64,000 bases of DNA from Halosimplex amylolyticum (GCF_051414035.1 NZ_JBLKNW010000003.1:62001-126000), one strand, 5' to 3'. Positions 14,343 through 25,349 are shown, counted from the stretch's first letter. Notes: generated by a model not told the origin, from the sequence alone. A program made the numbers and translations.

Positions 14343-16277
14343 CTACGCGAGTCGGAGCCACACCCTCATCGCGCCCTGCTCGCGATTGTTCCAGGCGTAG
14401 TAGGGGATCGCCGTGACGGTCGTCTGGTCCGTCCCGACGGCGTCGATAGGTCGATAGAGTGCGTCGTCCCACTCGTCGAGACGCTGTACCGTCGCGGTCC
14501 CCTCGATCACCGTGACGCCTTCCAACAGCGATTCGTCGTGGGAGGCGGTGAGCGATTCCGGGTCACCGAGTATCAGATGGTGGACAGGGACAGCGTTGTC
14601 GACCGACTCGACGCAGTACACGAGCGGTCCTCGTTGCAGTGCGACGTGTCCCTCGTCGGCTCGGACGTCTGGATGCGCCGCCAGGACGTCTATCGTCATC
14701 GGAAACGTGAGAGAGATCTCGTCACCGTCCTCGAACGTACGGCGGACAGCAGCGTACCCGTCTACTGCGTCGGCGGCGATCGATCGGCCGTTTACCGTCA
14801 TTTCGTATCCGTCCGCCCAGTCCGGGATGCGGAACTTCACCTCGAACTCGGTCGGCGCTTGGAGCGACACCTCGACGTCCACGTCCCCTTGCCACGGGTA
14901 CTCGGTCCGCTGGCTGAGACGGACCGGGTGGTCCGAGACGGTCGTCTCGATATCGCTGCCGACGTAGAGGTTCACGTAGATCGAGTCGGCGTCCTGTGCG
15001 TACACGTGCTGGCCGAGGGACGCGAGCGTCCGTGCGAGGTTCGGAGGACAACACGCGACGTACAACCATTCTTTGCGTTCGTACGTCCCCTGGGTTTCGA
15101 GCGGGTTCGAGTAGGAGAATCGCGTTCCGTCGAGCGAGACGCCGACCAGTGACCCGTTGTACAGCGCTCGTTCGAGCACGTCGATGTACTTCGCCTCGCC
15201 GGTCAGTTCGAACATCTTCTGACTCCAGCGAACGCTGCCGATCGCGGCACACGTCTCCGCGTAGGCGGTCTCGTTCGGGAGGTCGTAATCCGTCGTCAGG
15301 GCCTCGCCTTCCGACGTCGAACCGATCCCGCCGGTGACGTACATCCGTTTCCTGACCATACTCTCCCACAACCGTTCGACTGCATCGAACAGTTCCGGGT
15401 CGGCGATCTCCCGAAGCAACGCCGCGACCGCGGTGTATAGATACGTGGCTCGAACGGCGTGGCCCTCGACGGATTCCTGTTCGCGGACGGGAGCGTGGTC
15501 CTGGGCGAATCGACCGTCGTACGTCCCCGACTCGTCCAGAAAGACGTCGCGGTTTGCCTCGATAGACTGTAGCACCTCGTCGTAGTCTTCCGTGCTGCCG
15601 AGTTCCCATTCCCTGGAGAACTCGGTGGCGAGGGGGGACGGATCTCGGCCGCGTCGGTCGATAAAACACGTCGAAAGATCGAGATATCGTCGCTCGCCGG
15701 TCGCTCGAAACAGTTCGACGAGCGCGAGTTCGATCTCCTCGTGTCCCGGGATGATCTCGCGCTGCCCGGGTCCGAACCGTTCGTCGATGTGGTCGGCGAA
15801 CTGACGGGCGACGTCGAGGAGCGTCGTCTCACCGGTCGACCGGTGATGTGCGATCCCGGCTTCGATCAGGTGGCCCGCACAGTACAGTTCGTGCATCCGG
15901 CTGAAGTTCGTCCATCGGTCCTCCTGGTCGGCGAGCATAAAGAACGTGCACAGGTACCCGTCCTCGGCCTGCGTCCGTTCGATCAGTGAGACGACCTCGT
16001 CCACTTTCCGGCGAAGCGACGGCATCTCTTCGGTCGCCAGTACGTAACTGGCCGCTTCCAGCCACTTGTACGCGTTCGCGTCGACGAACATCGGCCCCTC
16101 GAACTCGCCGCCAGCCTCGCCGAGAACCCGTCGAAAGTTGTCGAGACAGCCGTTCGCCTTGATGTGGTCGTACTGGTGTTCGAGCGTGACTAACCGGTTC
16201 GTTTCGAGACGCGGCGTCCAGAAGTCGTCCCGAATATCGACTGCAGACAGGGGGAGCGTTCGGATGGCGTCCGTCAT
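14343..16277 (-). CDS. GH127 family beta-L-arabinofuranosidase-like enzyme (copy 1)
   Basis: 644 residues from the ATG at 16277, close to characterised GH127 length. The (alpha/alpha)6 barrel carries the zinc-thiolate site: Glu341 and Cys343 in YAETCAAIG, and Cys409-Cys410 in YVACCPPN. These correspond to the ligands and Cys nucleophile of Bifidobacterium HypBA1. The C-terminal beta domain has GHVALQRGPLVYCVE. There is no signal peptide, so it acts inside the cell on imported arabino-oligosaccharides. Members of GH127 mostly release beta-L-arabinofuranose, but some act on related sugars such as aceric acid, so the substrate is not fixed. An upstream ATG at 16313 is in frame but would add an atypical arginine-rich tail. 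It converges with the IclR gene. Confidence 0.9.
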   Translation of the reverse strand: MTDAIRTLPLSAVDIRDDFWTPRLETNRLVTLEHQYDHIKANGCLDNFRRVLGEAGGEFEGPMFVDANAYKWLEAASYVLATEEMPSLRRKVDEVVSLIERTQAEDGYLCTFFMLADQEDRWTNFSRMHELYCAGHLIEAGIAHHRSTGETTLLDVARQFADHIDERFGPGQREIIPGHEEIELALVELFRATGERRYLDLSTCFIDRRGRDPSPLATEFSREWELGSTEDYDEVLQSIEANRDVFLDESGTYDGRFAQDHAPVREQESVEGHAVRATYLYTAVAALLREIADPELFDAVERLWESMVRKRMYVTGGIGSTSEGEALTTDYDLPNETAYAETCAAIGSVRWSQKMFELTGEAKYIDVLERALYNGSLVGVSLDGTRFSYSNPLETQGTYERKEWLYVACCPPNLARTLASLGQHVYAQDADSIYVNLYVGSDIETTVSDHPVRLSQRTEYPWQGDVDVEVSLQAPTEFEVKFRIPDWADGYEMTVNGRSIAADAVDGYAAVRRTFEDGDEISLTFPMTIDVLAAHPDVRADEGHVALQRGPLVYCVESVDNAVPVHHLILGDPESLTASHDESLLEGVTVIEGTATVQRLDEWDDALYRPIDAVGTDQTTVTAIPYYAWNNREQGAMRVWLRLA

Positions 16278-17034
16278 TGGCAGGGCTCTCACAGCGGTAC
16301 GTGGTACTCGCACTTAGTAGCGTCTCTCGCGGATCCCAGGGGGAGTCGCCGGCTGGCCAGTCACGGCAAGCCGACCGGTTCCATCTTCCGTGAGTCTCAC
16401 CGACCCCCGGAAGGGGCGCTCACTGCTTGCGCGATGACCGATATAGAAGAGGTACATTATACAAAGCGTAATGATATATTTCGCGGACGAAACGGCACAC
16501 GGTCGAGCGAAGAGGGTAATCGCCGACGAGACGCCGATCACGCTGGATTCTGGGCCGATTACGTCTATTGCAGATGATCAACCGCCATAATAGCAATTGA
16601 GGAGGTTTTTAGCCCATGATTATCATTGGACATCTGCGTATAATCCGTGTTAGCAAAATTCTCCGTATTCGACAATTTTCCGCGGAGAGAGTCTCCAAGC
16701 CACCCGATACTCCCCTTAATCGGTGGATTCTCTCAACACAGCGTCTTTACAGTCTACCAGAACCAGTTCCATCTAGAATGATTTCGCCATATAACACATA
16801 TCATATATTTATCGATTACTGTAAGCAATAATATAGTTGGAGAGTAATTCCGACCCCTTCTCCCTCCGCCGGTCCCGAACGTTTCGAACCGAATTCCGCC
16901 ACCCGCTGCTGACTCGTGCACTCTCGGGAGAACGACCGGCCGCGAGACCGCGGACGTGAGAGGGTATCCAGCTGTTGATCGTGCTCTCCCCGAACTGGAA
17001 TTGATCGGTTACTCCTCGTGCAGTTCTGCCGAGG
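16278..17034. other. AT-rich intergenic region without a supported gene
   Basis: This is the left part of a 1.3-kb gap between a GH127 gene and the first ABC importer. Bases about 16440-16860 are clearly richer in A and T than the flanks, which suggests a regulatory region or the trace of a lost insertion. Open frames here lack haloarchaeal composition. Confidence 0.4.
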
Positions 17035-17055
17035 CTGTTTATTGACGTTAAACAG
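17035..17055. promoter_or_regulatory. Candidate operator, CTGTTTA-N7-TAAACAG, copy 1
   Basis: Two perfect 7-base arms surround a 7-base spacer. An identical pair of arms with different spacer bases occurs at 17213, which argues for a protein-binding site rather than chance. Confidence 0.6.
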
Positions 17056-17102
17056 AGTTCGAGATCCTCCGATCTCAGTCTCTAGAGAGCAGAGACCTGC
17101 AG

Positions 17103-17121
17103 AGCGATCTGAACGATCGCT
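17103..17121. promoter_or_regulatory. Inverted repeat AGCGATC-N5-GATCGCT
   Basis: Perfect 7-base arms, located between the two copies of the CTGTTTA-N7-TAAACAG element. Confidence 0.35.
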
Positions 17122-17146
17122 GGTCAACAGTCCCTGAAAAAGGAGA

Positions 17147-17172
17147 GAATTACAGAGATAGTTCTGTAATTC
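17147..17172. promoter_or_regulatory. Inverted repeat with 10-base perfect arms
   Basis: GAATTACAGA and TCTGTAATTC flank 6 bases. It could form a hairpin in RNA or bind a dimeric regulator. It lies in the same 300-base region upstream of the first ABC importer. Confidence 0.45.
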
Positions 17173-17212
17173 CAGAGGTGCCGATGGGGAGGTACAATCG
17201 TTCCCGGAGCGG

Positions 17213-17233
17213 CTGTTTAACCACATTAAACAG
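17213..17233. promoter_or_regulatory. Candidate operator, CTGTTTA-N7-TAAACAG, copy 2
   Basis: Same arms and spacer length as the site at 17035, 178 bases further on and about 370 bases before the binding-protein start. Confidence 0.6.
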
Positions 17234-17311
17234 GGGCCCGTCGGGCGAGCGTTCGAACGGGAGATCGCCGACCGATAGTTGTCGACCAGAAGCCTTCCGA
17301 CCGGCTGGTCC

Positions 17312-17328
17312 CGTCACTGACAGTGACG
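17312..17328. promoter_or_regulatory. Palindrome CGTCACTG-A-CAGTGACG
   Basis: Perfect 8-base arms around one central base, 278 bases upstream of the binding-protein gene. Confidence 0.45.
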
Positions 17329-17605
17329 AGATCCCGGACTGTTCTCGTGGCGGTCAGGAACGTATCAGAGTGATGGGGAGTTGGCTCGATAGCCGTGTCG
17401 TACCACTGTGTTCTCACCGTCTGTCTTGCCACCTCACGAAGATTCACTCCACTACGTCTGATCCGGTCGGATCGGAATTCTGCTTCGTTCCTGCGCCGAT
17501 TCCTGCGAGCGACGTGGCGAAGCTGCCGACCGACGCGAGTGCCATAATTCCCGATGATCGTTCGTGTATATAAAAAGAGTTAAGTAGTTGGATAGGGACT
17601 ATCTG

Positions 17606-18985
17606 ATGATGCGAGACATTGACAGACGTCAACTATTGAGAGTGATCGGTGCATCGGGCGCGGTCGGGCTGGCGGGCTGCAGCGGAAACGACGACTCGGA
17701 CGGTGGGGACGGGTCGGACGGTAGTGATGGAGGTACGTCCGACGGCTCCGACGGCTCCGACGGCTCTGACGGCTCCGACGGTTCCGACGGCTCCGGTGGC
17801 GACTCCTCGCCAGTCGAGATCACGTACCGTGACCGGCAGGGCGGGTCCGATCCGTCGATCTACGCCGACGTGTTCAACGAGGGGCAGGACGACATCCAGG
17901 TCAACGCGAGCATGAAGCCCGTCGAGGAGAAGTACCGGTCGCTCATCGCGCAGATCTCTGCCGGCAACGCCCCCGACGTGCTCGGGCTCGACGTGGTGTA
18001 CCTGCCGCGGTTCGTGCAGCTCGGCGCGCTAGACGAGATCAACGACTTCTACGAGAGTCGGGAGTACACCGACGAGATCTTCCAGCCACTCCGCGAGGAC
18101 TTCATCCAGTGGGAAGATAACTACTACGCGATGCCGTTCTGGATCGACCTGAGCGCGTACTACTACAACAAAAACCACTACGAAGAGGCCGGTCTCGACC
18201 CCGAAAGCCCGCCGGAGACCTTCGACGAGTTCCTCAGCGCCTGTGACGCGCTGCAGCAGGCGGGTTACGAAACGCCACTGTCGAACACGCTCGGGTTCGT
18301 CGGGCTGGAGATGTTCTTCTTCATGCCCCACGTGTGGGCGGGCGGCGGCGAGTTCCTCAACGAGGACCAGACGGAGTGCCTCATCGACGAACAGCCGGCC
18401 GTCGACGCGCTCGAGTTCTTCCTCGAACTGCAGGAGAACGACTACTCGACCGACCAGACGTCGACGGAGAGCTTCACCTACGGTGCGTTCGCGGCAGAGG
18501 AGACCTCCATGATGTACGGCGGCGGGACCGGCGTCGGCGCGGTGAAAGACCAGAACGAGGACCTGTTCAACAACATGGGGACCGCCATGTTCCCCAAGCC
18601 GGAGGGCGGAGAACGGTCGAGCTTCCTCGGCGGCAACAGTATCTCCGTCTCGACGCAGGTGAACGAGGAGAAACGCCAGGCGTCCCTCGACTTCATCGAC
18701 TGGGTCAACAGCGAGGAAGGAATGCGCGTCACGGTCGAAGACCTCGGGTATCTCCCGGCGCGACAGTCCGGGTTCGAAACCGACTACGTCCAGGAACGTC
18801 AGCAGATCTTCGGGGCGTTCGAGACAGCGATGGAACAGGGCCACGCGCCGCCGATGCACCCGCGACTCCTCGAGATGCAGGGTCCGCTCAACAACGCGAT
18901 CACCCGTGCGCTTCTCGGTGAACAGGAACCGCAGGCGGCGCTCTCGCAGGCCGCGGACTCGATCAACGGCGTGCTGCAGTCCTGA
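17606..18985 (+). CDS. CUT1 ABC importer, sugar-binding lipoprotein
   Basis: 459 residues from the ATG at 17606; an in-frame TTG at 17588 is less likely. The N-terminus has a twin-arginine-like DRRQLLR and a lipobox LAGC with the lipidated Cys at residue 25, so the protein should be Tat-exported and membrane-anchored outside. A low-complexity Gly-Ser-Asp linker follows (about 28-70). The body is a family-1 solute-binding fold (YYNKNHYEEAGLDPESPPETF, FLGGNSISVSTQVNEEKRQ). It leads a four-gene cassette with two permeases and an ATPase. Because GH127 genes flank the cassette, arabinose-containing oligosaccharides are the likely cargo. Several inverted repeats lie 280-570 bases upstream. Confidence 0.92.
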   Translation: MMRDIDRRQLLRVIGASGAVGLAGCSGNDDSDGGDGSDGSDGGTSDGSDGSDGSDGSDGSDGSGGDSSPVEITYRDRQGGSDPSIYADVFNEGQDDIQVNASMKPVEEKYRSLIAQISAGNAPDVLGLDVVYLPRFVQLGALDEINDFYESREYTDEIFQPLREDFIQWEDNYYAMPFWIDLSAYYYNKNHYEEAGLDPESPPETFDEFLSACDALQQAGYETPLSNTLGFVGLEMFFFMPHVWAGGGEFLNEDQTECLIDEQPAVDALEFFLELQENDYSTDQTSTESFTYGAFAAEETSMMYGGGTGVGAVKDQNEDLFNNMGTAMFPKPEGGERSSFLGGNSISVSTQVNEEKRQASLDFIDWVNSEEGMRVTVEDLGYLPARQSGFETDYVQERQQIFGAFETAMEQGHAPPMHPRLLEMQGPLNNAITRALLGEQEPQAALSQAADSINGVLQS

Positions 18986-19011
18986 GGGATACTCCCTGCT
19001 CTTCTCACACT

Positions 19012-19953
19012 ATGAGTTCACGCAACACATTGGGAGATACGATCGGCCGGTACTTACCGGACAGACTCTCGCCGAACGTCTCGGCGGACGGCGGTATCGA
19101 CTGGACGCCGTACCTGTACTTGCTTCCCGCGCTCGTCGTGTACGCGGTCGTCCTCGTCTATCCGTTCATCGACACGTTCCTGCTGAGCTTCCAGCGAGTC
19201 ACGACGCTCGGCGGGGAACGAACGTGGGTCGGCCTCCAGAACTACGAGGCGATCCTCACCGACCCGATCTTCTGGCGAGCCGGATTCAACACGCTCATCT
19301 TCAGCATCGGCATGGTATTCGTCCCGCTCGTTCTGGGGCTGGTGTTGGCGATCCTCATCGACACGGGCATCTCGGGCACGAGCACGTTCCGCTCGCTGAT
19401 CTTCGTCCCGGTCATCATCCCGCTCGTGGTGGCGGGGATCGTCTTCGGCTGGCTCCTCGGACAGAACGGGCTCGTCAACCACTTCCTGATGAGTCTCGGC
19501 GTCATCGACCAGCCGATGCGGTTCCTCAACTCCACGACGTGGTCGCTCCCGAGCGTCCTGTTGATGGTGATCTGGAAACGGACGGGATACTACCTCGTCA
19601 TCCTCCTCGCGGGGCTCCAGGGGATCCCCGACAGCGTCTACGAGGCAGCGAAAATCGCCGGCAAGAGCCGCTACGAGACGTTCCGGAGTATCACGCTCCC
19701 GCTGTTGAAGCCGGCCATCCTCGTCACGGTCATCATCGGTATCATCGACTCGGTCAAGGCGTTCGCACACGTCTACGTGATGACTGGGGGCGGCCCCTCC
19801 CACTCCAGTGAGATCCTCGCGACGTACTTCTACAAGGTCGCGTTCCGGTTCTTCCAGTTCGGGAAGGGCGCGGCGTACGGGTTCATCCTGTTCGTCATCG
19901 CGCTCACGCTCTCACTGCTCATCATCCGGTTCTCGGGAGGGAGCGAGATATGA
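19012..19953 (+). CDS. CUT1 ABC importer, permease (MalF-type)
   Basis: 313 residues with six predicted membrane helices, the first near residues 37-57. The cytoplasmic EAA loop that docks the ATPase reads YEAAKIAGKSRYETFRSITL. The gene starts 26 bases after the binding-protein stop and overlaps the next permease by 4 bases (ATGA), which implies translational coupling. No extra domain is present. Confidence 0.92.
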   Translation: MSSRNTLGDTIGRYLPDRLSPNVSADGGIDWTPYLYLLPALVVYAVVLVYPFIDTFLLSFQRVTTLGGERTWVGLQNYEAILTDPIFWRAGFNTLIFSIGMVFVPLVLGLVLAILIDTGISGTSTFRSLIFVPVIIPLVVAGIVFGWLLGQNGLVNHFLMSLGVIDQPMRFLNSTTWSLPSVLLMVIWKRTGYYLVILLAGLQGIPDSVYEAAKIAGKSRYETFRSITLPLLKPAILVTVIIGIIDSVKAFAHVYVMTGGGPSHSSEILATYFYKVAFRFFQFGKGAAYGFILFVIALTLSLLIIRFSGGSEI

Positions 19954-20822
19954 GCGTCCGCTCGCGCGTCCACGATGCGGTCGTCGGGAGCGAGGACGCC
20001 AATACGGTCACGCGTATCGGGACGCTCGTCACGCTCACCGTCGCGGCCATTCTGGTCGCGATCCCGCTGTACTGGATGGTCGCGACGTCGCTCAAGACGC
20101 CGGTGCAGATCAGCGCGTTCCCACCCCATCTCGTCCCACCGACACCGACGATTTCCCCGTACTTCGAGGCGCTTCGAACCGGGCCCTGGGTCTCGTGGTT
20201 CCTCAACACCGTCGTCATCAGCGCCGGGTCCACCGTGTTCGTCCTCACGATCGCGACGCCGGCGGCGTACGTGCTCGCGCGACGCGACTTCCCCGGGAGC
20301 AACCCGATCTACGTCATGTTCATCGGCATCCTGATGATCCCGGCGCAGATCCTGCTCATCCCGATGTACACGCTCTTCTCGCGCTACGGGCTGATCAACA
20401 CGCGCCTCGGGCTCATCATCGCCTACAGCGCGTTCTTCCTCGGATTCTGCGTGTTCCTCCTCCACAGCTTCTTCGCGAACCTGCCGGACAACGTCGAAGA
20501 CGCGGCGCACATCGGCGGCGTCCCCGAGTGGCGGACGTTCCTGCGAGTCATCCTGCCGATGGCGAAGCCGGGGATCGCGACGGCCGCGATCTTCGTGTTC
20601 GTCTTCACCTGGAACGAGTTCCTGTTCGCGCTCACCTTCCTGCAGACCGAGGAGCTCTACACGATCAGCGTCGGGCTCCAGCAGTTCCAGGGACTGCGCG
20701 GCAACGTCGTCTACAACCAGCTGTTCGCGATGAGCACGCTCGCGACGCTGCCGATCGTGATCCTGTTCGCGATCTTCTCGGAACAGTTCATCAAAGGAAT
20801 GGCCGGTCTCAACCTCAAGTAA
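19950..20822 (+). CDS. CUT1 ABC importer, permease (MalG-type)
   Basis: 290 residues, six predicted membrane helices, first at about 30-50 (VTLTVAAILVAIPLYWMV). The EAA loop is EDAAHIGGVPEWRTFLRVIL, followed by FTWNEFLFALTFL, typical of MalG-like subunits. It pairs with the preceding permease to form the channel. One base separates its stop codon from the ATPase start. Confidence 0.92.
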   Translation: MSVRSRVHDAVVGSEDANTVTRIGTLVTLTVAAILVAIPLYWMVATSLKTPVQISAFPPHLVPPTPTISPYFEALRTGPWVSWFLNTVVISAGSTVFVLTIATPAAYVLARRDFPGSNPIYVMFIGILMIPAQILLIPMYTLFSRYGLINTRLGLIIAYSAFFLGFCVFLLHSFFANLPDNVEDAAHIGGVPEWRTFLRVILPMAKPGIATAAIFVFVFTWNEFLFALTFLQTEELYTISVGLQQFQGLRGNVVYNQLFAMSTLATLPIVILFAIFSEQFIKGMAGLNLK

Positions 20823-20823
20823 C

Positions 20824-21912
20824 ATGAAATTAGAAATCGAAAACCTGACGAAAAAGTTCGGCGACCTCGTCGCCGTCGACGACGTCTCCATGACGATCGA
20901 AGACGGCGAGTTCGTCACGTTCGTCGGCCCCAGCGGCTGTGGGAAGACGACGACGCTCCGCTGTGTCGCGGGGCTGGAGACGCCCACATCGGGGTCGATC
21001 AAGATCGACGGCGAAGACATGACCTACGCGAGTCCGAAAGAGCGAGGGACGGCGTTCGTCTTCCAGGACTACGCCCTGTACCCGCACATGACCGCTCGCC
21101 GGAACATGTCGTTCGCGCTCGAGAGCACGTCGATGTCCGACGAGGAGATACGCGAGTCGGTCGAAAGCACCGCGGAGATGCTCGGGATTCGCGAACACCT
21201 CGACCAGACGCCCGGCGAACTCTCGGGCGGCCAACAGCAGCGCGTCGCGCTCGGCCGGAGCATCGTCCGCGACCCGAAGATCTTCCTGCTGGACGAACCG
21301 CTCAGCAACCTCGACGCGAAACTGCGCGTCCAGATGCGCGCGGAACTCCAGCAGCTCCACCAGGAGATCAAGTCGACGACGATCTACGTCACGCACGACC
21401 AGGAGGAGGCCATGACGATGAGCGACCGGATCGCCATCCTCAACGACGGCCGCCTCCAGCAGATCGCACCCCCCGAGGTCGCCTACTCCCAGCCCGCCAA
21501 CGAGTTCGTCGCCGGCTTCATCGGCAGCCCGTCGATGAACTTCCTCGACTGTACCGTCTCGAACGGGACCGTCGAGACGGCGGCGTTCTCGTTCGACGCT
21601 CCCGACGGAGCGCACGGGGCCGTGACGCTCGGTATCCGACCGGAGAACATCACGCTCGGTCCGCCGTCCGACGACGGTCACGTCGACGCGACCGTCTCCG
21701 TGTTCGAACAGGTCGGCTCGTTCAACATCGTCTACCTGGACATCGACGGACTCGACGACGTCGTGGCGCAGGTCCCGGGTGCCAAACAGTTCGAACCCGG
21801 CGCTCGGGTCTCGGTCACGATAGACACCGGTCGAATCCACCTGTTCGCCGACGACGGGGAGACCGTCCACAACCCGCCGGTGTTCACCAAACAGCCCGCC
21901 GCCGCCGAGTAG
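20824..21912 (+). CDS. CUT1 ABC importer, ATP-binding subunit (MalK/UgpC-type)
   Basis: 362 residues. The nucleotide-binding domain shows Walker A GPSGCGKTT, Q-loop FVFQDYALYPH, signature LSGGQQQRVALG, Walker B IFLLDEPLSNLDAKLR and H-loop VTHDQEEAM. The C-terminal TOBE-type regulatory domain (about 240-350) contains TLGIRPENITLG. It is the last gene of the importer cassette, and a T-run follows the stop codon. CUT1 ATPases are often shared between several importers, so it may also serve other binding proteins. Confidence 0.93.
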   Translation: MKLEIENLTKKFGDLVAVDDVSMTIEDGEFVTFVGPSGCGKTTTLRCVAGLETPTSGSIKIDGEDMTYASPKERGTAFVFQDYALYPHMTARRNMSFALESTSMSDEEIRESVESTAEMLGIREHLDQTPGELSGGQQQRVALGRSIVRDPKIFLLDEPLSNLDAKLRVQMRAELQQLHQEIKSTTIYVTHDQEEAMTMSDRIAILNDGRLQQIAPPEVAYSQPANEFVAGFIGSPSMNFLDCTVSNGTVETAAFSFDAPDGAHGAVTLGIRPENITLGPPSDDGHVDATVSVFEQVGSFNIVYLDIDGLDDVVAQVPGAKQFEPGARVSVTIDTGRIHLFADDGETVHNPPVFTKQPAAAE

Positions 21913-21923
21913 TCGTCGCCGCT

Positions 21924-21930
21924 CTTTTTC
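21924..21930 (+). terminator. Probable oligo-T terminator of the first ABC cassette
   Basis: CTTTTTC, 12 bases after the stop codon in otherwise GC-rich DNA, fits archaeal U-rich intrinsic termination. Confidence 0.4.
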
Positions 21931-22058
21931 TGTTCCGCACCGGCCCTCTACCTCGTTTCGAGCGAAGACGTGACTCCGAACGACAGCGACCACACACCTG
22001 GCGATAAAATACAGTTTCTGCCCGCCTCCGCGCCGGGCGCGACGGGCTTCCGAGTCGA

Positions 22059-23078
<1,020 letters not shown>

Positions 23079-23274
23079 ACAGGGGACTCGGTCGGCAGTG
23101 AAATGAATCCACCGGCTTCGGAAGTCGCCGTTCAGAACCCGACGTCGCCCGTCGACGACGGGCCGGTTCCGTCGAGTGGACTAGCGGTCAGCCCCGGTCC
23201 GTCGACGGTCGGCGGTCGATAGGCTGGCAGTTCTCGGTGGAGGTGGTCGTTCCCTGTCGACAGCAGGTACCCGG

Positions 23275-25227
23275 TCACGATTTCGGGAGCCAGGTCGTCA
23301 TCGACCCGTCCTCGCGGTTGTCCCACGCGTAGTAGGGGACGGCGACGACGTCGACGTCTTCGCGGTCGACGCTCTCGGCCGGTCGATAGAGCGACTCCTC
23401 CCAGCCGTCGAGGTCGATCGCGGTTCCCGAGCCGCGGAGCGTGGTCACGCCGCCGAGCAGGTCCGGGTCGTGGTCGGGCTCGAACGAATCCGCACCGTCT
23501 GACACGGTGAGCGATTCGACCGGGACGGACTGGTCCGCGTCTTCGATGCAGTAGACGAGCGGCCCGCGCCGAAGCGCGACCCGACCGGCGTCGGCCCGGG
23601 TCCGGGGGTCCGCGGTGAGCGCATCGACCGGCAGTGAGAACGAGAGCGTGACCTCGTCACCGGGGTTCCACGCTTGCTCGACCGAGACGTATCCGTCCGC
23701 AGTCGACGCCGAGACGGACGCACCGTTGACCGAGAGGGCGACGTCCGACGCCCAGTCGGGGACGCGAATCCGGAGGTCGAAGTCTACTGGTTCGTCGTGG
23801 GTGAACTCGATGGTCGTCTCGCCGTCCCAGGGATACTCCGTCGACTGGGTGAACGAGACCGTCTCGTCGCCGAGTTCCGTCTCGACCGAGCTCCCGACGA
23901 ACTGGGTGACGTACAGCGCGTCGCCGTCGGTTCCCCGGCCGTAGACGTATCGCTCGAGCGAGGCGAGCAGGCGCGCGGCGTTGGGCGGACAGCAGGCCAC
24001 GTAGAACCACTCCTTGCGGTGGTGGTCGCCGTCGGTCTCCAGCGGGTTCACGTAGAAGAACCGGTCCCCACCGGCGGACACGCCCGCGAGGAAGCCGTTG
24101 TACAGCGTCCGCTCGATCAGGTCGGCGTACGCGGTCTCGGCGGTCAACTCGAAGAGTCGCTGGTTCCAGAAGATGCTCCCGATGGCGGCGCAGGTCTCGG
24201 CGTAGGCGGTGTCGTTGGGCAGGTCGTAGTCCTCGGTGAACCCCTCGTGCTCGTGTTCCGACCCGATCCCGCCGGTCACGTACATCCGCTTCGTCGTCAT
24301 GTTCGTCCACAGCCGTCGCATCGCGGCCCACAGTTCGTCGTCCTCGATCTCCTGGAGCAGCGAGGTCACACCGGTGTAGCAGTACATCGCGCGGACGGCG
24401 TGACCCTCGACGGTCTCCTGGTCGCGAATGGGCTGGTGGTCCTGTGCGTAGCTCCCGTCGTACTCGCCGTCCCTGAGGAAGTGGTTTCGAGCGCCCTCGG
24501 CGGCGGTGTGCCCGTGGTGAACGAAGTTCGCGCCGGCGATATCGTCGATGTTCGCGAGTTCGTCCGCGAGTGGGGACGGACGCTGGCCGCGAGCGTCGAC
24601 GAAGTATCGCGCCAGGTCGAGGTACCGCTCCTCGTCGGTGACGCGGTAGAGTTTGACGAGCGCGAGTTCGATCTCCTCGTGGCCGGGGACGCCCGTCTGG
24701 CCGTCGGGACCGAACTGCTGGTCGATGCGGTCGGCGAACGCCGTCGCCACGTCCAGAAGCGATTCCTCCCCGGTCGCGCGGTAGTGTGCGACGGCCGCCT
24801 CGACCAGGTGACCCGCACAGTACAGCTCGTGCATGACGCTCAGGTTGGTCCACTTCTGGTCGGGCTCGACGAGCTGGAAGTACGTATCGAGATACCCGTC
24901 GGCCTGCTGTGCGTCGGCGACGAGCTCGATCACCTCGTCGACCCGTTCGCGCAAGTCGGCGTCGTCGTGGTTCGCGAGGACGTAACTGGCCGCCTCCAGC
25001 CACTTGTACGCGTCCGAGTCGATGAACATCGGCCCCTCGAACCCGCCCGTTTCGCCGTCTGCGACGCGACGGAAGTTCTCCAGACACCCGTTGGTCTCCA
25101 GTTGGTCGTACTGGTGGGCGACTGTCACGTCCCGGTTGGTCTCGACGCGCGGCGACCAGAACTCGTCGTCGAGCTCGACGTCGGTGATCGGGAGCGATTC
25201 GGCTGTCGCCCGTGGTCCTGCTGGCAT
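23275..25227 (-). CDS. GH127 family beta-L-arabinofuranosidase-like enzyme (copy 2)
   Basis: 650 residues. The metal and nucleophile motifs are intact: YAETCAAIGSIFWNQ with the Glu and first Cys, and FYVACCPPNAARLLASL with the Cys pair. The N-terminal helices carry DAYKWLEAASYVLANHDD and MHELYCAGHLVEAAVAHY, conserved in all four copies. No signal peptide is present. It is closest in sequence to the copy at 27499, sharing phrases such as GGIGSEHEHEGFTEDYDLPN. It is read in the same direction as the third copy, which lies 122 bases upstream with its own stop; a TATA-like CTATTAG (minus strand) precedes this start. Confidence 0.9.
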   Translation of the reverse strand: MPAGPRATAESLPITDVELDDEFWSPRVETNRDVTVAHQYDQLETNGCLENFRRVADGETGGFEGPMFIDSDAYKWLEAASYVLANHDDADLRERVDEVIELVADAQQADGYLDTYFQLVEPDQKWTNLSVMHELYCAGHLVEAAVAHYRATGEESLLDVATAFADRIDQQFGPDGQTGVPGHEEIELALVKLYRVTDEERYLDLARYFVDARGQRPSPLADELANIDDIAGANFVHHGHTAAEGARNHFLRDGEYDGSYAQDHQPIRDQETVEGHAVRAMYCYTGVTSLLQEIEDDELWAAMRRLWTNMTTKRMYVTGGIGSEHEHEGFTEDYDLPNDTAYAETCAAIGSIFWNQRLFELTAETAYADLIERTLYNGFLAGVSAGGDRFFYVNPLETDGDHHRKEWFYVACCPPNAARLLASLERYVYGRGTDGDALYVTQFVGSSVETELGDETVSFTQSTEYPWDGETTIEFTHDEPVDFDLRIRVPDWASDVALSVNGASVSASTADGYVSVEQAWNPGDEVTLSFSLPVDALTADPRTRADAGRVALRRGPLVYCIEDADQSVPVESLTVSDGADSFEPDHDPDLLGGVTTLRGSGTAIDLDGWEESLYRPAESVDREDVDVVAVPYYAWDNREDGSMTTWLPKS

Positions 25228-25349
25228 ACACTTTTCAATCGCGAGCGACCGACTAATAGGTACTGCGTCGCATTACTCGACCGACACGACGTACCCCACG
25301 CCGCGGAGAGAACGGGGGATACCGGCAGCGAAGTACTCGGACTGGAACG

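Noticed and set aside
17700..17815. GGCTCCGAC-type tandem repeats
   Set aside because: They encode the Ser-Asp-Gly linker after the lipobox of the binding protein, common in haloarchaeal lipoproteins.
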